64,000 nt of DNA from Granulicella sp. (GTDB lineage: Bacteria; Acidobacteriota; Terriglobia; Terriglobales; Acidobacteriaceae). Below are positions 7,863 to 17,199 of the stretch, in pieces. The number at the start of each line of letters is the position of its first letter. Position 1 is the first letter of the stretch. The notes under the pieces are model-generated. The model was not told the origin of the DNA. It searched no databases and was given only the letters and a program-made list of their open reading frames with translations. The stretch lies in contig DAIDGQ010000035.1 in assembly GCA_027452215.1 (NCBI GenBank), forward strand, positions 62,001-126,000, given 5' to 3'. Position numbers and translations under genes: made by a program.

Positions 7863-8068
7863 GCCCGCTTCACCGAACCCGTCTCGGGCAGTTTCATCAT
7901 CCGAAAAATGGCCATGGCTGGGCACCAATTGGTAAAGCCAGACTGAAATAGATTGAGGCCGACTAGTGCCGTTAGCCAAAGCCAGTTAAGGGACACCCAA
8001 TGTCCGAGGGCTAGTGAGATCAGGATAACGGCACCGGCAAGCAAGCGAAGAGCGCGATCAACTGTCAT
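7859..8068 (-). CDS. DUF2892 (YgaP-type transmembrane domain) membrane protein
   Basis: A 69-residue protein with two hydrophobic segments (about residues 8-24 and 28-45). It follows the DUF2892 pattern: an N-terminal TVDRALRLLAGAVIL, then GLNLFQSGFTNWCPAMAIFRMMKL with the conserved C-P before the second helix's end. In YgaP this module anchors a rhodanese domain, but here it stands alone. It starts 2 bases after the RND gene stop and overlaps the methyltransferase start, so it belongs to the same operon. Confidence 0.85.
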   Translation of the reverse strand: MTVDRALRLLAGAVILISLALGHWVSLNWLWLTALVGLNLFQSGFTNWCPAMAIFRMMKLPETGSVKRA

Positions 8069-8070
8069 GG

Positions 8071-11000
8071 TTATTCTCCTTCTGATTCAAGCGGAATTGT
8101 TCTATTTTCATCCTCGGCTTTGCCAGCATTCATCATGTAGTACAGCACTGGCACAGCAGGCCATGATAGGAAGGTGGAAGCCACTCCACCGGCAATCAGA
8201 GACAGGCCGAGCCCCTGAAAGATTGGGTCGCTAAGGATTACGCTAGCGCCCACAACTACGCCTGCGGCGGTGAGCAGCACCGGTCGCAGGCGAACCGCCC
8301 CGGCATCGATCACTGCCTCTGCAAGCGGAACGCCTTGATTCCTTCGCAACTCAATGAAGTCAACTACGATAATAGAGTTGCGAACAATAATCCCCGCCCC
8401 CGCAATAAAGCCAATCATCGAAGTGGCGGTGAAGAATGCGCCGAGCATGGCATGCGCGGGAAGGATGCCTATCAGCGTGAGTGGAATTGGCGCCATGATC
8501 GCGAGAGGTATAGTGAAAGACCTAAACCATCCCACCACAAGCACATAAATAAGGATTAGAACGGCTGCGAACGCGAGTCCCAAGTCGCGAAAGACTTCGA
8601 TTGTTATTTGCCATTCGCCGTCCCACTTCATCGAATAGTGGTCAGTCGATCCAGGTTGCACCGCGTTGTAGCGGACCAGGTGGTCACCATCGGGTAACTT
8701 CAGTTTGTCCAGAGACTTATTCATCTTCAAAATTGCATAGACCGGACTCTCTTCCGCTCCTGCCAAATCACCTGTTACGTAAACCACGCGCATCAGATTC
8801 TTGTGATAGATGCTCGGCTGGAGAGTCGTTTGTTCCACATCCACCAGCTCGCGCAGCGATACCATGCTGCCGTCCGCTCCCCGCATCTTGATGTTCTCCA
8901 GAGCTTGCTCGGATGAACGCTCTGAGCGCTCAAGTTCCACAGTCGTCGGCACTACCTCTCTCGAATGCTGCGAGTGAAGCAAGCCAGCTTCCATACCGGA
9001 GCTTGCCAATTGCAGAGTCTGCGCTACCTCCGCGACCGCTATGCCATGCAGCGATGCTTTCGCTCCATCGACATGGATCTCCAGTTGCTTCTGCGGATAT
9101 TCCATATACCAATCCGTATCCACCACGCCACTGGTCTGCTTGAAGATCTGCCTAATCTGCCGAGCCACATTAACTTGTCCCGCAAGATTCGGACCATAGA
9201 CTTCAGCCACTAATGTCTGAAGAACAGGGGGACCCGGGGGCACCTCTGAGACCTGAATGCGTGCACCATATTTATTCGCAATATTCACCAACTCAGGGCG
9301 CAATCGCTTAGCGATGTCGTGGCTCTGCACCCTGCGCTCGTTCGGGGGCAGAAGATTAACTTGGATATCCGCCTGATTCGGCTGCTGTCGAAGGTAATAG
9401 TGGCGCACAAGGCCATTGAAGTTGTAAGGCCCCGATGTCCCCGCGTAAATCTGGAAGTTCAGCACCTCATTCTGATGGCTTAGATACCCACCCATCGCTT
9501 GCGCGACCCGAGTTGTTTGCTCCAGAGGAGTTCCATCCGGCATGTTGATAATGACCTGAAACTCACTCTTATTATCGAAGGGCAGCATCTTTACGAGCAC
9601 GAGGCCAAGGGGCACTAGCGCTGCGGACCCTAACAATAACAACACCACCGTTCCCAGAAACATCCAACGGTTTCGAGCCCTGTTTAATAGTGGCCACATC
9701 AATCGTCGGTAGAACCTTATAAGCCAGCTTTCCTTCTCGGGAGTCAGCGTGTGCGCTCCACTCAGATGTCCGCTGAGAAGCCGCAATGCAGCCCATGGAG
9801 AGACGACAAACGCCACGATGAGCGAGAACATCATTGCCACGGATGCGCCCACCGGGATCGGTCGCATGTAAGGGCCCATGAGTCCGCGCACTAGGGCCAT
9901 CGGAAGAATCGCAGCAATCACGGTAAACGTTGCGAGGATTGTTGGATTCCCAACCTCAGCAACCGCCTCAATAGCTACGTCACCAAGCGGACGGCCGCGA
10001 CTCTCCGGGAGTCGGAAATGCCGAACCATATTCTCCACCACTACGATCGCATCGTCCACCAAGATACCGATACTGAAGATGAGCGCGAACAGAGTTACCC
10101 GGTTCAACGTATACCCAAGCAGATAGAAAATCACCAGTGTCAGAGCCAGCGTTACCGGGATCGCTAGCAGCACTACACCTGATTCCCTCCACCCCAGGAA
10201 CAACGCGACGAGAAACGTCACCGAGAGCGTCGCCAGCAGCAGATGCTCCAGCAAGGCGTCAGACTTGTCCTTCGCCGTCACCCCGTAGTTACGTGTGGAC
10301 GTAATATTCAGATCGGCCGGCAACGTCACGCCCCGCATGTCCGCAACGCGCTTTAGAACCGCGTTCGCAATGTCTGTCGCATTGGTGCCCTTGCGCTTCG
10401 CGATAGTAATTGTGACAGCAGGATAGTCCTTTGGAACCGCACCTTTATCGCCCGCTTGGGTTGTGCCAAACAGAACGTAGTCCGTTGCTTCCGCCGGGCC
10501 ATCCACAATCTTGTCGGCCACGTCTCGTAAGTACATCGGATGTCCATTGGCGACGCCGAGAACCACTCCTTCAAGGTCCGCTGCGTCGCGAAACAGATTA
10601 CCAGCATCAACCAATATCTCTTGGTTGCCCTCCGCAAACTCACCCGCCTGTGTCCTGGCATTAGCCGCCCTAAGCTGCTGTACGACAGTTTCTGGAGCAA
10701 TCCCGAATGCGGCGAGCTTCGCACTGCTCAGTATCACTCGCATCGCGCGCGTTTGACCGCCAATCACCGTGGTCTCAGAGACATCAGGAATCTGCCGGAT
10801 GGTATTTTGCACTTCATTCGCCATCTGCCGCAGTTGATACCCGTCGTAATGCTCGCCCCAAAGCGTCACCGCAAGGATAGGAACATCGTCGATGGAGTGA
10901 ACTTTGACCAACGGTTGCGATGTGCCGACTGGCATCCGATCTGCATTCGAATAGAGTTTGCTGTACGCCTTGACCAGTGCATCCTCTTCAGATGTCCCAA

Positions 11001-11310
11001 CGAGGAACCGCACGATGACCAGGCTCTTCCCCGGGCTTGAGATCGAGTAGACATACTGCACACCCGGAATCTCATGCATCAGGGACTCTACAGGGTTGGT
11101 AACGCGCTGCTCCACCTCTGCTGGCGATGCGCCCGGCATCGCTGTCATCACATCGAGCATTGGGACCTGGATCTGCGGGTCTTCCTCGCGAGGAATCGCC
11201 ATCACCGCAAAAGCGCCGAGCACCAAAGAGCCCACCACGATCAGCGGGGTCAACTTCGAATTCAAAAATGCGCGCGCTAACTTGCCTGCTATGCCAAGAG
11301 GTTGATTCAT
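8071..11310 (-). CDS. RND-family efflux permease
   Basis: A 1079-residue inner-membrane pump subunit, full length for the family. The N-terminal helix is followed by [27 protein letters not shown] and the porter subdomains. Large periplasmic loops are split by two sets of membrane helices. The [14 protein letters not shown] stretch contains the paired aspartates of the TM4 proton relay, as in AcrB. It should form a tripartite exporter with the adaptor and TolC protein encoded just upstream, and the start overlaps the adaptor's stop by 4 bases. The EEDPQI type resembles RND pumps distinct from the classical AcrB drug pumps. The substrate is not readable. Confidence 0.95.
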   Translation of the reverse strand: MNQPLGIAGKLARAFLNSKLTPLIVVGSLVLGAFAVMAIPREEDPQIQVPMLDVMTAMPGASPAEVEQRVTNPVESLMHEIPGVQYVYSISSPGKSLVIVRFLVGTSEEDALVKAYSKLYSNADRMPVGTSQPLVKVHSIDDVPILAVTLWGEHYDGYQLRQMANEVQNTIRQIPDVSETTVIGGQTRAMRVILSSAKLAAFGIAPETVVQQLRAANARTQAGEFAEGNQEILVDAGNLFRDAADLEGVVLGVANGHPMYLRDVADKIVDGPAEATDYVLFGTTQAGDKGAVPKDYPAVTITIAKRKGTNATDIANAVLKRVADMRGVTLPADLNITSTRNYGVTAKDKSDALLEHLLLATLSVTFLVALFLGWRESGVVLLAIPVTLALTLVIFYLLGYTLNRVTLFALIFSIGILVDDAIVVVENMVRHFRLPESRGRPLGDVAIEAVAEVGNPTILATFTVIAAILPMALVRGLMGPYMRPIPVGASVAMMFSLIVAFVVSPWAALRLLSGHLSGAHTLTPEKESWLIRFYRRLMWPLLNRARNRWMFLGTVVLLLLGSAALVPLGLVLVKMLPFDNKSEFQVIINMPDGTPLEQTTRVAQAMGGYLSHQNEVLNFQIYAGTSGPYNFNGLVRHYYLRQQPNQADIQVNLLPPNERRVQSHDIAKRLRPELVNIANKYGARIQVSEVPPGPPVLQTLVAEVYGPNLAGQVNVARQIRQIFKQTSGVVDTDWYMEYPQKQLEIHVDGAKASLHGIAVAEVAQTLQLASSGMEAGLLHSQHSREVVPTTVELERSERSSEQALENIKMRGADGSMVSLRELVDVEQTTLQPSIYHKNLMRVVYVTGDLAGAEESPVYAILKMNKSLDKLKLPDGDHLVRYNAVQPGSTDHYSMKWDGEWQITIEVFRDLGLAFAAVLILIYVLVVGWFRSFTIPLAIMAPIPLTLIGILPAHAMLGAFFTATSMIGFIAGAGIIVRNSIIVVDFIELRRNQGVPLAEAVIDAGAVRLRPVLLTAAGVVVGASVILSDPIFQGLGLSLIAGGVASTFLSWPAVPVLYYMMNAGKAEDENRTIPLESEGE

Positions 11311-12419
11311 GGCTGGGCCTCGATACGCTTTCCTGCCAGGTCACGGTCGCCCGGATTGTTGACCAAAGTCTCGCCATCACCAAGCCCGGAGAGAACTTCT
11401 ATCTGCTCTCCATGCTGGTTGCCAAGGGTCACATAGCGCAGTTGGGCGAGACCCCCAGTGTCGATAGCGTATACGCAGGCCAGCGACCCACGCATCACCA
11501 CCGCCGAATGCGGCACACTAATCATGGCTCGCGTTCCACCCTGAAACGCAGCTGTCCCGTACGTTCCTGCGCGCAGTCCCCTCTGAGCCGACAGATCCAG
11601 TTTTACTTGAAAGCTGCGGCTTGCAGGATCAGCCTCCGGAATAATCTGCGCTACCGTACCGGTCATTTCACTGTGCCCCACTCCGTCGATCTTCACTGGA
11701 ATCTTCATTCCCTGCCGGATCGTGCTTATCAGAGATTCGTCGACCATCGTATTAAGCTGAAGCGGACCGTCACGATCAATCTGGAGCAGTGGAACTCCTG
11801 GCGAAGCCAGCGTCCCAGGGTCGGCCGTGCGCGCCGTCACGATGCCGTTAAAAGGAGCTCGTATTTGCGTGTACGACAGCTGTGTGCGTGTAGCTGCTAC
11901 CTCTGCCTTCGCCGCTTCACTCTGCGCAGCAAGCGATTCGAGCCTCAACTGCGCAGCTTCCGATCTTTTCTCAACCTCGTCGAACTCCTGCGGACTCACA
12001 CTCTTTTGATCCTTCAACATCTGGTAGCGTGCCAGGGTGCTTGCAGCCAACGAGGCGTCTGTGCGTCCAGCCATCTGCTGCTTCTCGACTGCCTCTCCGG
12101 CCGCACTTGCCTGATTCAACGCCGAACGCAGAGCGGCATCATCGAGTACCACTAGTAGCTGTCCGGAATGCACCCTGTCGCCAGCCTGGACCAATACTTG
12201 GCGGATACGCTCCGACACCTGCGAGGAAATGACAGCAGACTCCTTTGCATGAATGGTGCCCGTCGTCCAGATCGACTGCTGCCCCTGCTGTTCTACGCTT
12301 TTGACAAGCTGACCCTGCGCTGTCGCCGGTGCTTGCGGATTTGGTTTGCTTCCGTCGTTACAACCCAGGATCAGGAAGACAGGTGTGACAATTAGTAGAG
12401 AGAAAAAAGTTAGCTTCAT
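11307..12419 (-). CDS. RND efflux periplasmic adaptor (membrane fusion protein)
   Basis: A 370-residue lipoprotein-type adaptor: the N-terminus [16 protein letters not shown] carries a lipobox-like LGC. The order is barrel-sandwich half ([21 protein letters not shown]), coiled-coil hairpin (residues ~95-180, Ala/Gln/Glu-rich), second lipoyl half ([19 protein letters not shown]), then beta-barrel and membrane-proximal domains ending in [14 protein letters not shown]. It bridges the RND pump and TolC. It overlaps the TolC stop upstream and the pump start downstream by 4 bases each, so the three are translationally coupled. Confidence 0.94.
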   Translation of the reverse strand: MKLTFFSLLIVTPVFLILGCNDGSKPNPQAPATAQGQLVKSVEQQGQQSIWTTGTIHAKESAVISSQVSERIRQVLVQAGDRVHSGQLLVVLDDAALRSALNQASAAGEAVEKQQMAGRTDASLAASTLARYQMLKDQKSVSPQEFDEVEKRSEAAQLRLESLAAQSEAAKAEVAATRTQLSYTQIRAPFNGIVTARTADPGTLASPGVPLLQIDRDGPLQLNTMVDESLISTIRQGMKIPVKIDGVGHSEMTGTVAQIIPEADPASRSFQVKLDLSAQRGLRAGTYGTAAFQGGTRAMISVPHSAVVMRGSLACVYAIDTGGLAQLRYVTLGNQHGEQIEVLSGLGDGETLVNNPGDRDLAGKRIEAQP

Positions 12420-13774
12420 TGCAGGGTCTCCGCTGAATCGGGGGTAAGTGTTCCAGTCGCATAAAGGAGGTTTGCATAGGCAACGGTATTTCCATACACT
12501 GCGCGCCAGTAGTCGTCTTGACTGAGCCGCTGTGCGTCTTCTGCTCGCAACAATTCAGTCATCGTAGATAACCCAGCCTTGTAGCGATTCTGCACAATCC
12601 GGAGACTCTCCGCCGCCTGCTCCGTAGATGCCTCGGCCGTTTTTACAATCTGTTCGGCAGTCTGATGCTGACTGTAGGCACTTCGAACGGCGAGGCGAAT
12701 CTGCTGCTCTGTCGACTGCTCCTGGGCATCGGCCTTTTGGCGCGCCGCCTGTTGCTGTGCGAGTTGTTGACGTTTAGTAAGAGGAAGGAGATCCAACCGA
12801 AGCTGAACACCGGCGACCCAATTGTTCCCTCCGTTGCCAGCGAACGAGTCGCGATCCATCTCCCAGTTACCGTATGCACTGACCTGGGGACCAAAAGCTG
12901 ATTTCGCAGCCCTCACTCCGGCGACCTGTGCAGACTTCATCTGCTGAAGCGCTTTCAGATCAGGTCGAGTCTTTAAGGCACTGGAAATTTCGTCTGTGAG
13001 AACTCCATCCGGGTAGCTTCGTGGTTCGATCGGCTTTAACGTTGCTCGCGATTGCATCTCGGTTCCCATAGCTGACTCCAACTGGGCCCATCCAACATCA
13101 AGATCACCCTGCGCCGCAAGGAGTTCCTGCTGTCGCTCCGAAAGATTCACCTGCGCCGCGAGCATGTCTGAATCCACCGCCAACCCAGCAGCAACCTTGG
13201 TCTTCGAGTCCGAAGACAGCATCTCTGCCGTCGCTTCCTGGTGTTGTGCTACATCGACCCGCCGTTCTGCGAACAGCACCGACTGATAGGCTTCCACAAC
13301 CCGCATGACAATGCCCTGCTTCACCTGTTCACTCATGGAAGAAGCACCTTCTGCTCCCAGTCGTGCTCCCTTGATCTGTTGCTGGGTGCCAAACCAGTTG
13401 AAGATCATCCACGACCCGTCAAATCGCGTCGCAAAGTTGCCAATCGGCGAAGGACGATTCAGGGAGTTCAGAGCAAAGTCGCTCTGGGCAAACTGCTGCT
13501 GGCGTAACCGCGTACCGAACACATAGACTGGATCGTTGCCACGTGAGATGTCTTCTGTAAAATTCAAGCGAGGCCATAGCCCCGTGCGCGCAAGCCCGAC
13601 TCCGGCCTTGGCTGCGTTTACATCCGCCTGCGCCACTGCTGCATCTGGATTTCTTCCCAATGCTTGGTCAATCGCTTGCCGTAACGTTAGGGATGGCCCC
13701 TGTGCATCCGCAGCGAGCCACGTTATACCCAGCAGCAACAACATCCAATTGCCAGCACGAATCCCGTTCCGCAT
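12416..13774 (-). CDS. TolC-family outer membrane efflux protein
   Basis: A 452-residue outer membrane factor with a signal peptide (WMLLLLGITWLAADAQG). Two repeats of the OMF helical-barrel pattern follow: LTLRQAIDQALGRNPDAAVAQ at residues 29-49 and LKTRPDLKALQQMKSAQ near 285. There are long Gln/Ala-rich amphipathic helices and a closing block NRYKAGLSTMTELLRAEDAQ. It is the first gene of a five-gene leftward operon (TolC, adaptor, RND, DUF2892, methyltransferase). Palindromes in the ~70 bp upstream may be operators. Confidence 0.94.
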   Translation of the reverse strand: MRNGIRAGNWMLLLLGITWLAADAQGPSLTLRQAIDQALGRNPDAAVAQADVNAAKAGVGLARTGLWPRLNFTEDISRGNDPVYVFGTRLRQQQFAQSDFALNSLNRPSPIGNFATRFDGSWMIFNWFGTQQQIKGARLGAEGASSMSEQVKQGIVMRVVEAYQSVLFAERRVDVAQHQEATAEMLSSDSKTKVAAGLAVDSDMLAAQVNLSERQQELLAAQGDLDVGWAQLESAMGTEMQSRATLKPIEPRSYPDGVLTDEISSALKTRPDLKALQQMKSAQVAGVRAAKSAFGPQVSAYGNWEMDRDSFAGNGGNNWVAGVQLRLDLLPLTKRQQLAQQQAARQKADAQEQSTEQQIRLAVRSAYSQHQTAEQIVKTAEASTEQAAESLRIVQNRYKAGLSTMTELLRAEDAQRLSQDDYWRAVYGNTVAYANLLYATGTLTPDSAETLQ

Positions 13775-13794
13775 AGCCTGAAACCTCGTCTCCC

Positions 13795-13820
13795 AATGTA
13801 TTCACCTCAATAAATACATT
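13795..13820. promoter_or_regulatory. Palindromic operator candidate, AATGTATT-N10-AATACATT
   Basis: Perfect 8-bp arms at 13795-13802 and 13813-13820 lie 21-46 bases upstream of the TolC start. The arrangement resembles sites bound by dimeric HTH repressors that commonly control RND operons. No regulator gene is adjacent, so any controlling protein must be encoded elsewhere. Confidence 0.45.
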
Positions 13821-13845
13821 TGGTACGGAAATCGTTACACCAAAT
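13818..13845. promoter_or_regulatory. Second palindrome, ATTTGGT-N14-ACCAAAT
   Basis: Perfect 7-bp arms at 13818-13824 and 13839-13845 overlap the first palindrome by three bases. Two abutting dyads of this size in front of an efflux operon suggest two bound dimers or two regulators. No experimental or homologue support is visible here. Confidence 0.4.
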
Positions 13846-14095
13846 CGAAAGTTTTTTTGTGATTAACCGCACTAAGCCTGAGGAAGCAGGAGCGTCCTCC
13901 GCCGAGTCGACAATTGTCATCGGCGATCAATCGTTCGGCGATACTTCGATGCGACCGATTCAAAAGGCTACGCGCCTCAGGTCCGTCTATTCGCGACTCG
14001 AAATACAACTAATCCATTACCAAGTACGCTTATACGAGGCTCGCGGCCCTCCATACCCGCCTCTTGCCCGGAGAATCGGCCTCACCCCTGAAATA

Positions 14096-14122
14096 AAAAG
14101 GGCCAACCAGGTTGGTTGGCCT
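14096..14122 (-). terminator. Intrinsic terminator of the GH28 gene
   Basis: Perfect 9-bp stem GGCCAACCA / TGGTTGGCC (14101-14109 and 14113-14121) with a 3-base loop. Read on the minus strand it is followed by a C-T-rich tail from the AAAAAG at 14095-14100. It lies 25 bp downstream of the GH28 stop. Confidence 0.85.
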
Positions 14123-14145
14123 TTGTCCAGCCCTCGCAGATTGCG

Positions 14146-15831
14146 CTAACGCGCTTCCGGACTGATATTGCATTTGGACGACCCAATCTGGGTGTCGAAC
14201 CGCTGGCCAACGGGTGCTATCACTCTCGCTGCGCCGCATAGGTCGTAATTCACAAACACTCGGCGCCCGCTCACCTTGTCCAACTGTAGAAAAGTCCTCG
14301 TCCCTGGAGTAGCGCGGGAATTAGTAATCGCCACCCCGGCCCCCGTTTGAAGATAGATTGCAGCGCCGGTCGCGTCCTGTGCTTGACGTCCTGCAAAGTC
14401 ATCGAGTGTGAGATCGCTGAAGTCTTCGATATGCAAACCATTTGAGAAATAGCTGGGCATGGAGTCCGCCCAGTCGATCTGGACATCCCTCAGGCGCAAG
14501 CCGACCACGTGCCTTGCATAAAGGGCCGGTATATCACTCTTGATGATGCCAAAACGGGGACTCGTTGCCGTCCAACGCAGGTCCAGATTGCCGCCAACGT
14601 TCTCGCTCAGAGGCGCGGCCGGCGGAATCAAATGCAACCGAACGCCGTTGAGTTCGACCCCGGTAATCGGCGTTCCTTCGCCACCCCATAGCAACGCTCC
14701 ACTCTCGGCTTCAGCCGTAATGTCATTGAAGACAACATTGCGCACCCTTACGCCGCATGGAATAGCCCTTACGCAGGGCTGGACCGCGATATAGATCGGC
14801 TCCGCTTTGCCCCACCAGTCACCGGCAATTAAGTGCGTACGGATGACGATGTCCGAGAACGTAACATCTTCAGTCGGTCGATTTTCCTGTCCCACATACC
14901 CGTTCGCGAAGATTGCGATGCCGCGGTTGGTATCCATCGTCAGCGATGTAAACGTGCTCAGATTTGTGCTTTCAAGACGAATCGCTGCAGACCGGGATGC
15001 GATGGAACAGTTGCTGACGTTAACATGCTCGCTACCAACAATAGCGAAGCCGTCATCACCGGTATCGATAGTGCAGTTCGTGATCTCGACATTACGACAC
15101 TTCATGCAGTCGATGCCGTCATTGTTAGGCACCTTTGGATCATTGAGTATCTGGATATCGGAAATCTTGGCACCTTCCACATCTTGTAAGTGCAATGTCC
15201 AGTTCGGAGATTGCCGCAGTGTGATGCCGTGAAGTCTCACATTCTTGCAGTGGAAGAAGACGATCATCGTTCCGGGACGATTCACGGGCTCGACTGGACC
15301 ATAGTCGAGAGAAGTCATCGCAGCCTCATACGCTGCCGGGTTGCGCACATAGTGTGCGTCGTAATCCTGGCCACCATGGGAGGTCTGCATCCCCATGAAC
15401 GTATCGCCCTCTCCATCGATCTCGCCTTGCCCTTCGATAGAGATATCCTCTGCATTCTTCGCAATCAGCATGCCAAGGACAGTTCCCTCACCCGTGATAT
15501 CAACACCGTAATGCCGTGCAAATCCAAACGGAGGGCTGTCAAGATACTGATGGATATCATGACTGCCAACAAGGGCCGCGCCACTCTCAAGGAATAGATG
15601 GATGTGGCTGTAGAGTTGCACCGTCCCAATCACGTAGCGACCTGGGCCAAAATATACGGTCCCTCCTCCCTGCTGCACACAAGCTGCGATCGCGGCAGAA
15701 ATGGCCTTGGTATCGAGGGTCGTACCATCACCCTTAGCTCCATAAGCGCGCACATTACAGACCGGAAGGGACTGCGCTAATACGCGAACACTAAGCAACA
15801 AAAGCAAGAGTGGCAGGTAGAGTCTTTTCAA
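14146..15831 (-). CDS. Glycoside hydrolase family 28 (polygalacturonase-like), exported
   Basis: A 561-residue right-handed beta-helix enzyme. The signal peptide (KRLYLPLLLLLLSVRVLAQ) is followed by the pectin-lyase-fold opening NVRAYGAKGDGTTLDTKAI. GH28 active-site blocks are NNDGIDC (for the usual NTD) and TGDDGFAIVGS with the catalytic Asp pair. The canonical GHG and RIK blocks are not present in standard form: SRSAAIRLES stands where GHGxSIGS would be. It may therefore be a divergent GH28, such as a rhamnogalacturonan- or exo-acting type. I chose a TTG start at 15831, with GAGGTC 6 bases upstream, because it gives a compact signal peptide. An ATG at 15879 would add 16 residues. Confidence 0.88.
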   Translation of the reverse strand: MKRLYLPLLLLLLSVRVLAQSLPVCNVRAYGAKGDGTTLDTKAISAAIAACVQQGGGTVYFGPGRYVIGTVQLYSHIHLFLESGAALVGSHDIHQYLDSPPFGFARHYGVDITGEGTVLGMLIAKNAEDISIEGQGEIDGEGDTFMGMQTSHGGQDYDAHYVRNPAAYEAAMTSLDYGPVEPVNRPGTMIVFFHCKNVRLHGITLRQSPNWTLHLQDVEGAKISDIQILNDPKVPNNDGIDCMKCRNVEITNCTIDTGDDGFAIVGSEHVNVSNCSIASRSAAIRLESTNLSTFTSLTMDTNRGIAIFANGYVGQENRPTEDVTFSDIVIRTHLIAGDWWGKAEPIYIAVQPCVRAIPCGVRVRNVVFNDITAEAESGALLWGGEGTPITGVELNGVRLHLIPPAAPLSENVGGNLDLRWTATSPRFGIIKSDIPALYARHVVGLRLRDVQIDWADSMPSYFSNGLHIEDFSDLTLDDFAGRQAQDATGAAIYLQTGAGVAITNSRATPGTRTFLQLDKVSGRRVFVNYDLCGAARVIAPVGQRFDTQIGSSKCNISPEAR

Positions 15832-16195
15832 CGAAGTGACCTCATGAATTCGAAACTGTGCCCCGATCGCATCGTCCATCTAAACCACATCGTCCTGGAG
15901 CGCTGTCCATGATACCGATAACAAGAGGAGTTGTCGCTTAGTTTCTCTTGGCAGCTCTAACGTTGGCGTATCGCTGAGTCGCCAAATCCTGCCCTCTGAT
16001 GACGCAAGCATCGGGAGCAACCCCGGCCGCTACGTCGCAGATAGATAGCGCCACGCATCGCCAGATAGCTTATGGAACTGGTACACTCGTGGTGGGACCT
16101 AGGTACTGTTACCGCAGTGCGAAGGGGCGAACCCGATCACTGCGCCAGTCCAACTATTTCACCGCTCCTGCGGCATTCAAGGCAATGTTCCAACC
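15832..16195. other. Intergenic region between divergent GH28 and secG
   Basis: About 360 bp with no convincing gene. A 7-bp inverted repeat CGCAGTG...CACTGCG (16112-16144) may form a hairpin in the secG leader. It superficially resembles a tRNA T-arm (GGGGCGAACCCGATC) but no acceptor stem or anticodon arm can be built around it. No sigma-70 promoter stands out. Confidence 0.45.
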
Positions 16196-16489
16196 ATGTT
16201 GATACTTCTCGTTATTCTGCACGTCATCGTCTGTTTCTTCCTTATCGGCGTCGTTCTGATCCAGCAAGGCAAGTCAGCCGACCTGGCTGGCGCCTTCGGC
16301 GGACAGGGTTCACAGACTGCCTTTGGACCCCGCGGTGCAGCCAATCTGTTAACCCGCTTAACCACTTGGTCGGCAATCATCTTCATGATTACATCGATCG
16401 CCCTTACGGTAGTCCTGTCGCGTAGCAGCAGCAATCGCTCAGTGCTCTCGGATGTGCCGAGCAGTCAAAGCACTCCTGCTAAGAAGTAG
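16196..16489 (+). CDS. secG: Preprotein translocase subunit SecG
   Basis: A 97-residue inner-membrane protein with two hydrophobic helices (residues 2-23 and 56-75) separated by the conserved cytoplasmic loop GVVLIQQGKSADLAGAFGGQ, then SQTAFGPRGAANLLTR. The VLIQ.GK...GAFGG signature is diagnostic. SecG aids SecYEG/SecA export. The Ser-rich hydrophilic tail (NRSVLSDVPSSQSTPAKK) is longer than in E. coli but usual in other phyla. It ends just before a strong terminator, so it is probably transcribed alone. Confidence 0.95.
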   Translation: MLILLVILHVIVCFFLIGVVLIQQGKSADLAGAFGGQGSQTAFGPRGAANLLTRLTTWSAIIFMITSIALTVVLSRSSSNRSVLSDVPSSQSTPAKK

Positions 16490-16510
16490 AGCAACCTTCC
16501 GTTGCTATAG

Positions 16511-16540
16511 AAAAGCGCAGGCCCATCGCCTGCGCTTTTT
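16511..16540 (+). terminator. Intrinsic terminator after secG
   Basis: Stem AAAAGCGCAGGC / GCCTGCGCTTTTT with a short CCATC loop and a T-run. It is a textbook Rho-independent terminator 22 bp after the secG stop. Confidence 0.92.
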
Positions 16541-16568
16541 CTCGTGCGTCTTATCTTGAGGCCTATCC

Positions 16569-17195
16569 ATGATCCGTGAAACATTTCCGGTCGGACTGCT
16601 CGGCTGCAACTGCACCATCCTCGGCGATGAAGCCTCTCATGAGGCTATCCTAGTCGATCCTGGTTACGATATTCCGCGCATTCTGGCGCTGCTAACAAAG
16701 CATCGTCTGAAGGTCAAGAAGATCGTCGTGACTCACGCTCACATCGACCATATTGCCAGCGCTCAAAGTCTCAAAGAGATCACCGGAGCACCAATTTTAT
16801 ACAGCCAGGTCGACCTGCCCCTGGTGGCCATGATGGATGTTCAGGCCGGATGGCTCGGTCTGCCGGTGTCTACGGTCCTCCCTCCCGACCACTCGCCTCT
16901 GGATCACGAGGTGGTCGACGTCTCGGGGATCAACTGCGAGGTGATCTACACTCCAGGGCACACGGAGGGAAGCCTATGCCTCTACCTTCCTGCTGAGCAT
17001 CTGCTGCTGTCTGGCGATACGCATTTCGCTGGCGGAGTAGGGCGTACCGACTTACCTGGAGGCAGCTCCAGGAAATTGATTACAAGCATTCGCGAGCGAC
17101 TCCTTCCCTTGCCTGACGCAACGCTCGTCATTCCAGGCCATGGACCGACAACGAGCATCGGCGTCGAGCGCGAGCACAATCCATTCCTGGGCTGA
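16569..17195 (+). CDS. Metallo-beta-lactamase-fold hydrolase (glyoxalase II-like)
   Basis: A 208-residue single-domain MBL-fold enzyme. Metal ligands appear in the standard order: THAHIDH (residues 55-61), YTPGHTEGS, SGDTHFAGGVGRTDLPGG, and the late PGHGPTTSIGVEREHNPFL. The FAGGVGRTDLPGG and T...E...NPFL elements are typical of the YcbL/GloB-like thioesterase subgroup that hydrolyses S-D-lactoylglutathione or related thioesters. The physiological substrate is uncertain. The start ATG at 16569 has only weak GAGG upstream (TTGAGGCCTATCC). Confidence 0.92.
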   Translation: MIRETFPVGLLGCNCTILGDEASHEAILVDPGYDIPRILALLTKHRLKVKKIVVTHAHIDHIASAQSLKEITGAPILYSQVDLPLVAMMDVQAGWLGLPVSTVLPPDHSPLDHEVVDVSGINCEVIYTPGHTEGSLCLYLPAEHLLLSGDTHFAGGVGRTDLPGGSSRKLITSIRERLLPLPDATLVIPGHGPTTSIGVEREHNPFLG

Positions 17196-17199
17196 AGCC

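Larger units (their letters stand above)
13775..14095. other. Regulatory and intergenic region upstream of the efflux operon
   Basis: About 320 bp between the start of the leftward efflux operon and the terminator of the GH28 gene. It holds two overlapping palindromes close to the TolC start. The remainder contains a 109-residue frame with no domain, no ribosome binding site and biased composition, which I do not call a gene. Confidence 0.5.

Noticed and set aside
11127-12155. 342-residue plus-strand frame inside the adaptor and RND genes
   Set aside because: Complementary shadow of well-supported minus-strand genes.
13820-14149. 109-residue plus-strand frame upstream of the efflux operon
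   Set aside because: No ribosome binding site or domain, biased composition, and it runs through the GH28 terminator hairpin.
16112-16144. tRNA-like T-arm sequence ahead of secG
   Set aside because: No acceptor stem or anticodon arm can be folded around it. Better described as a hairpin in the leader.
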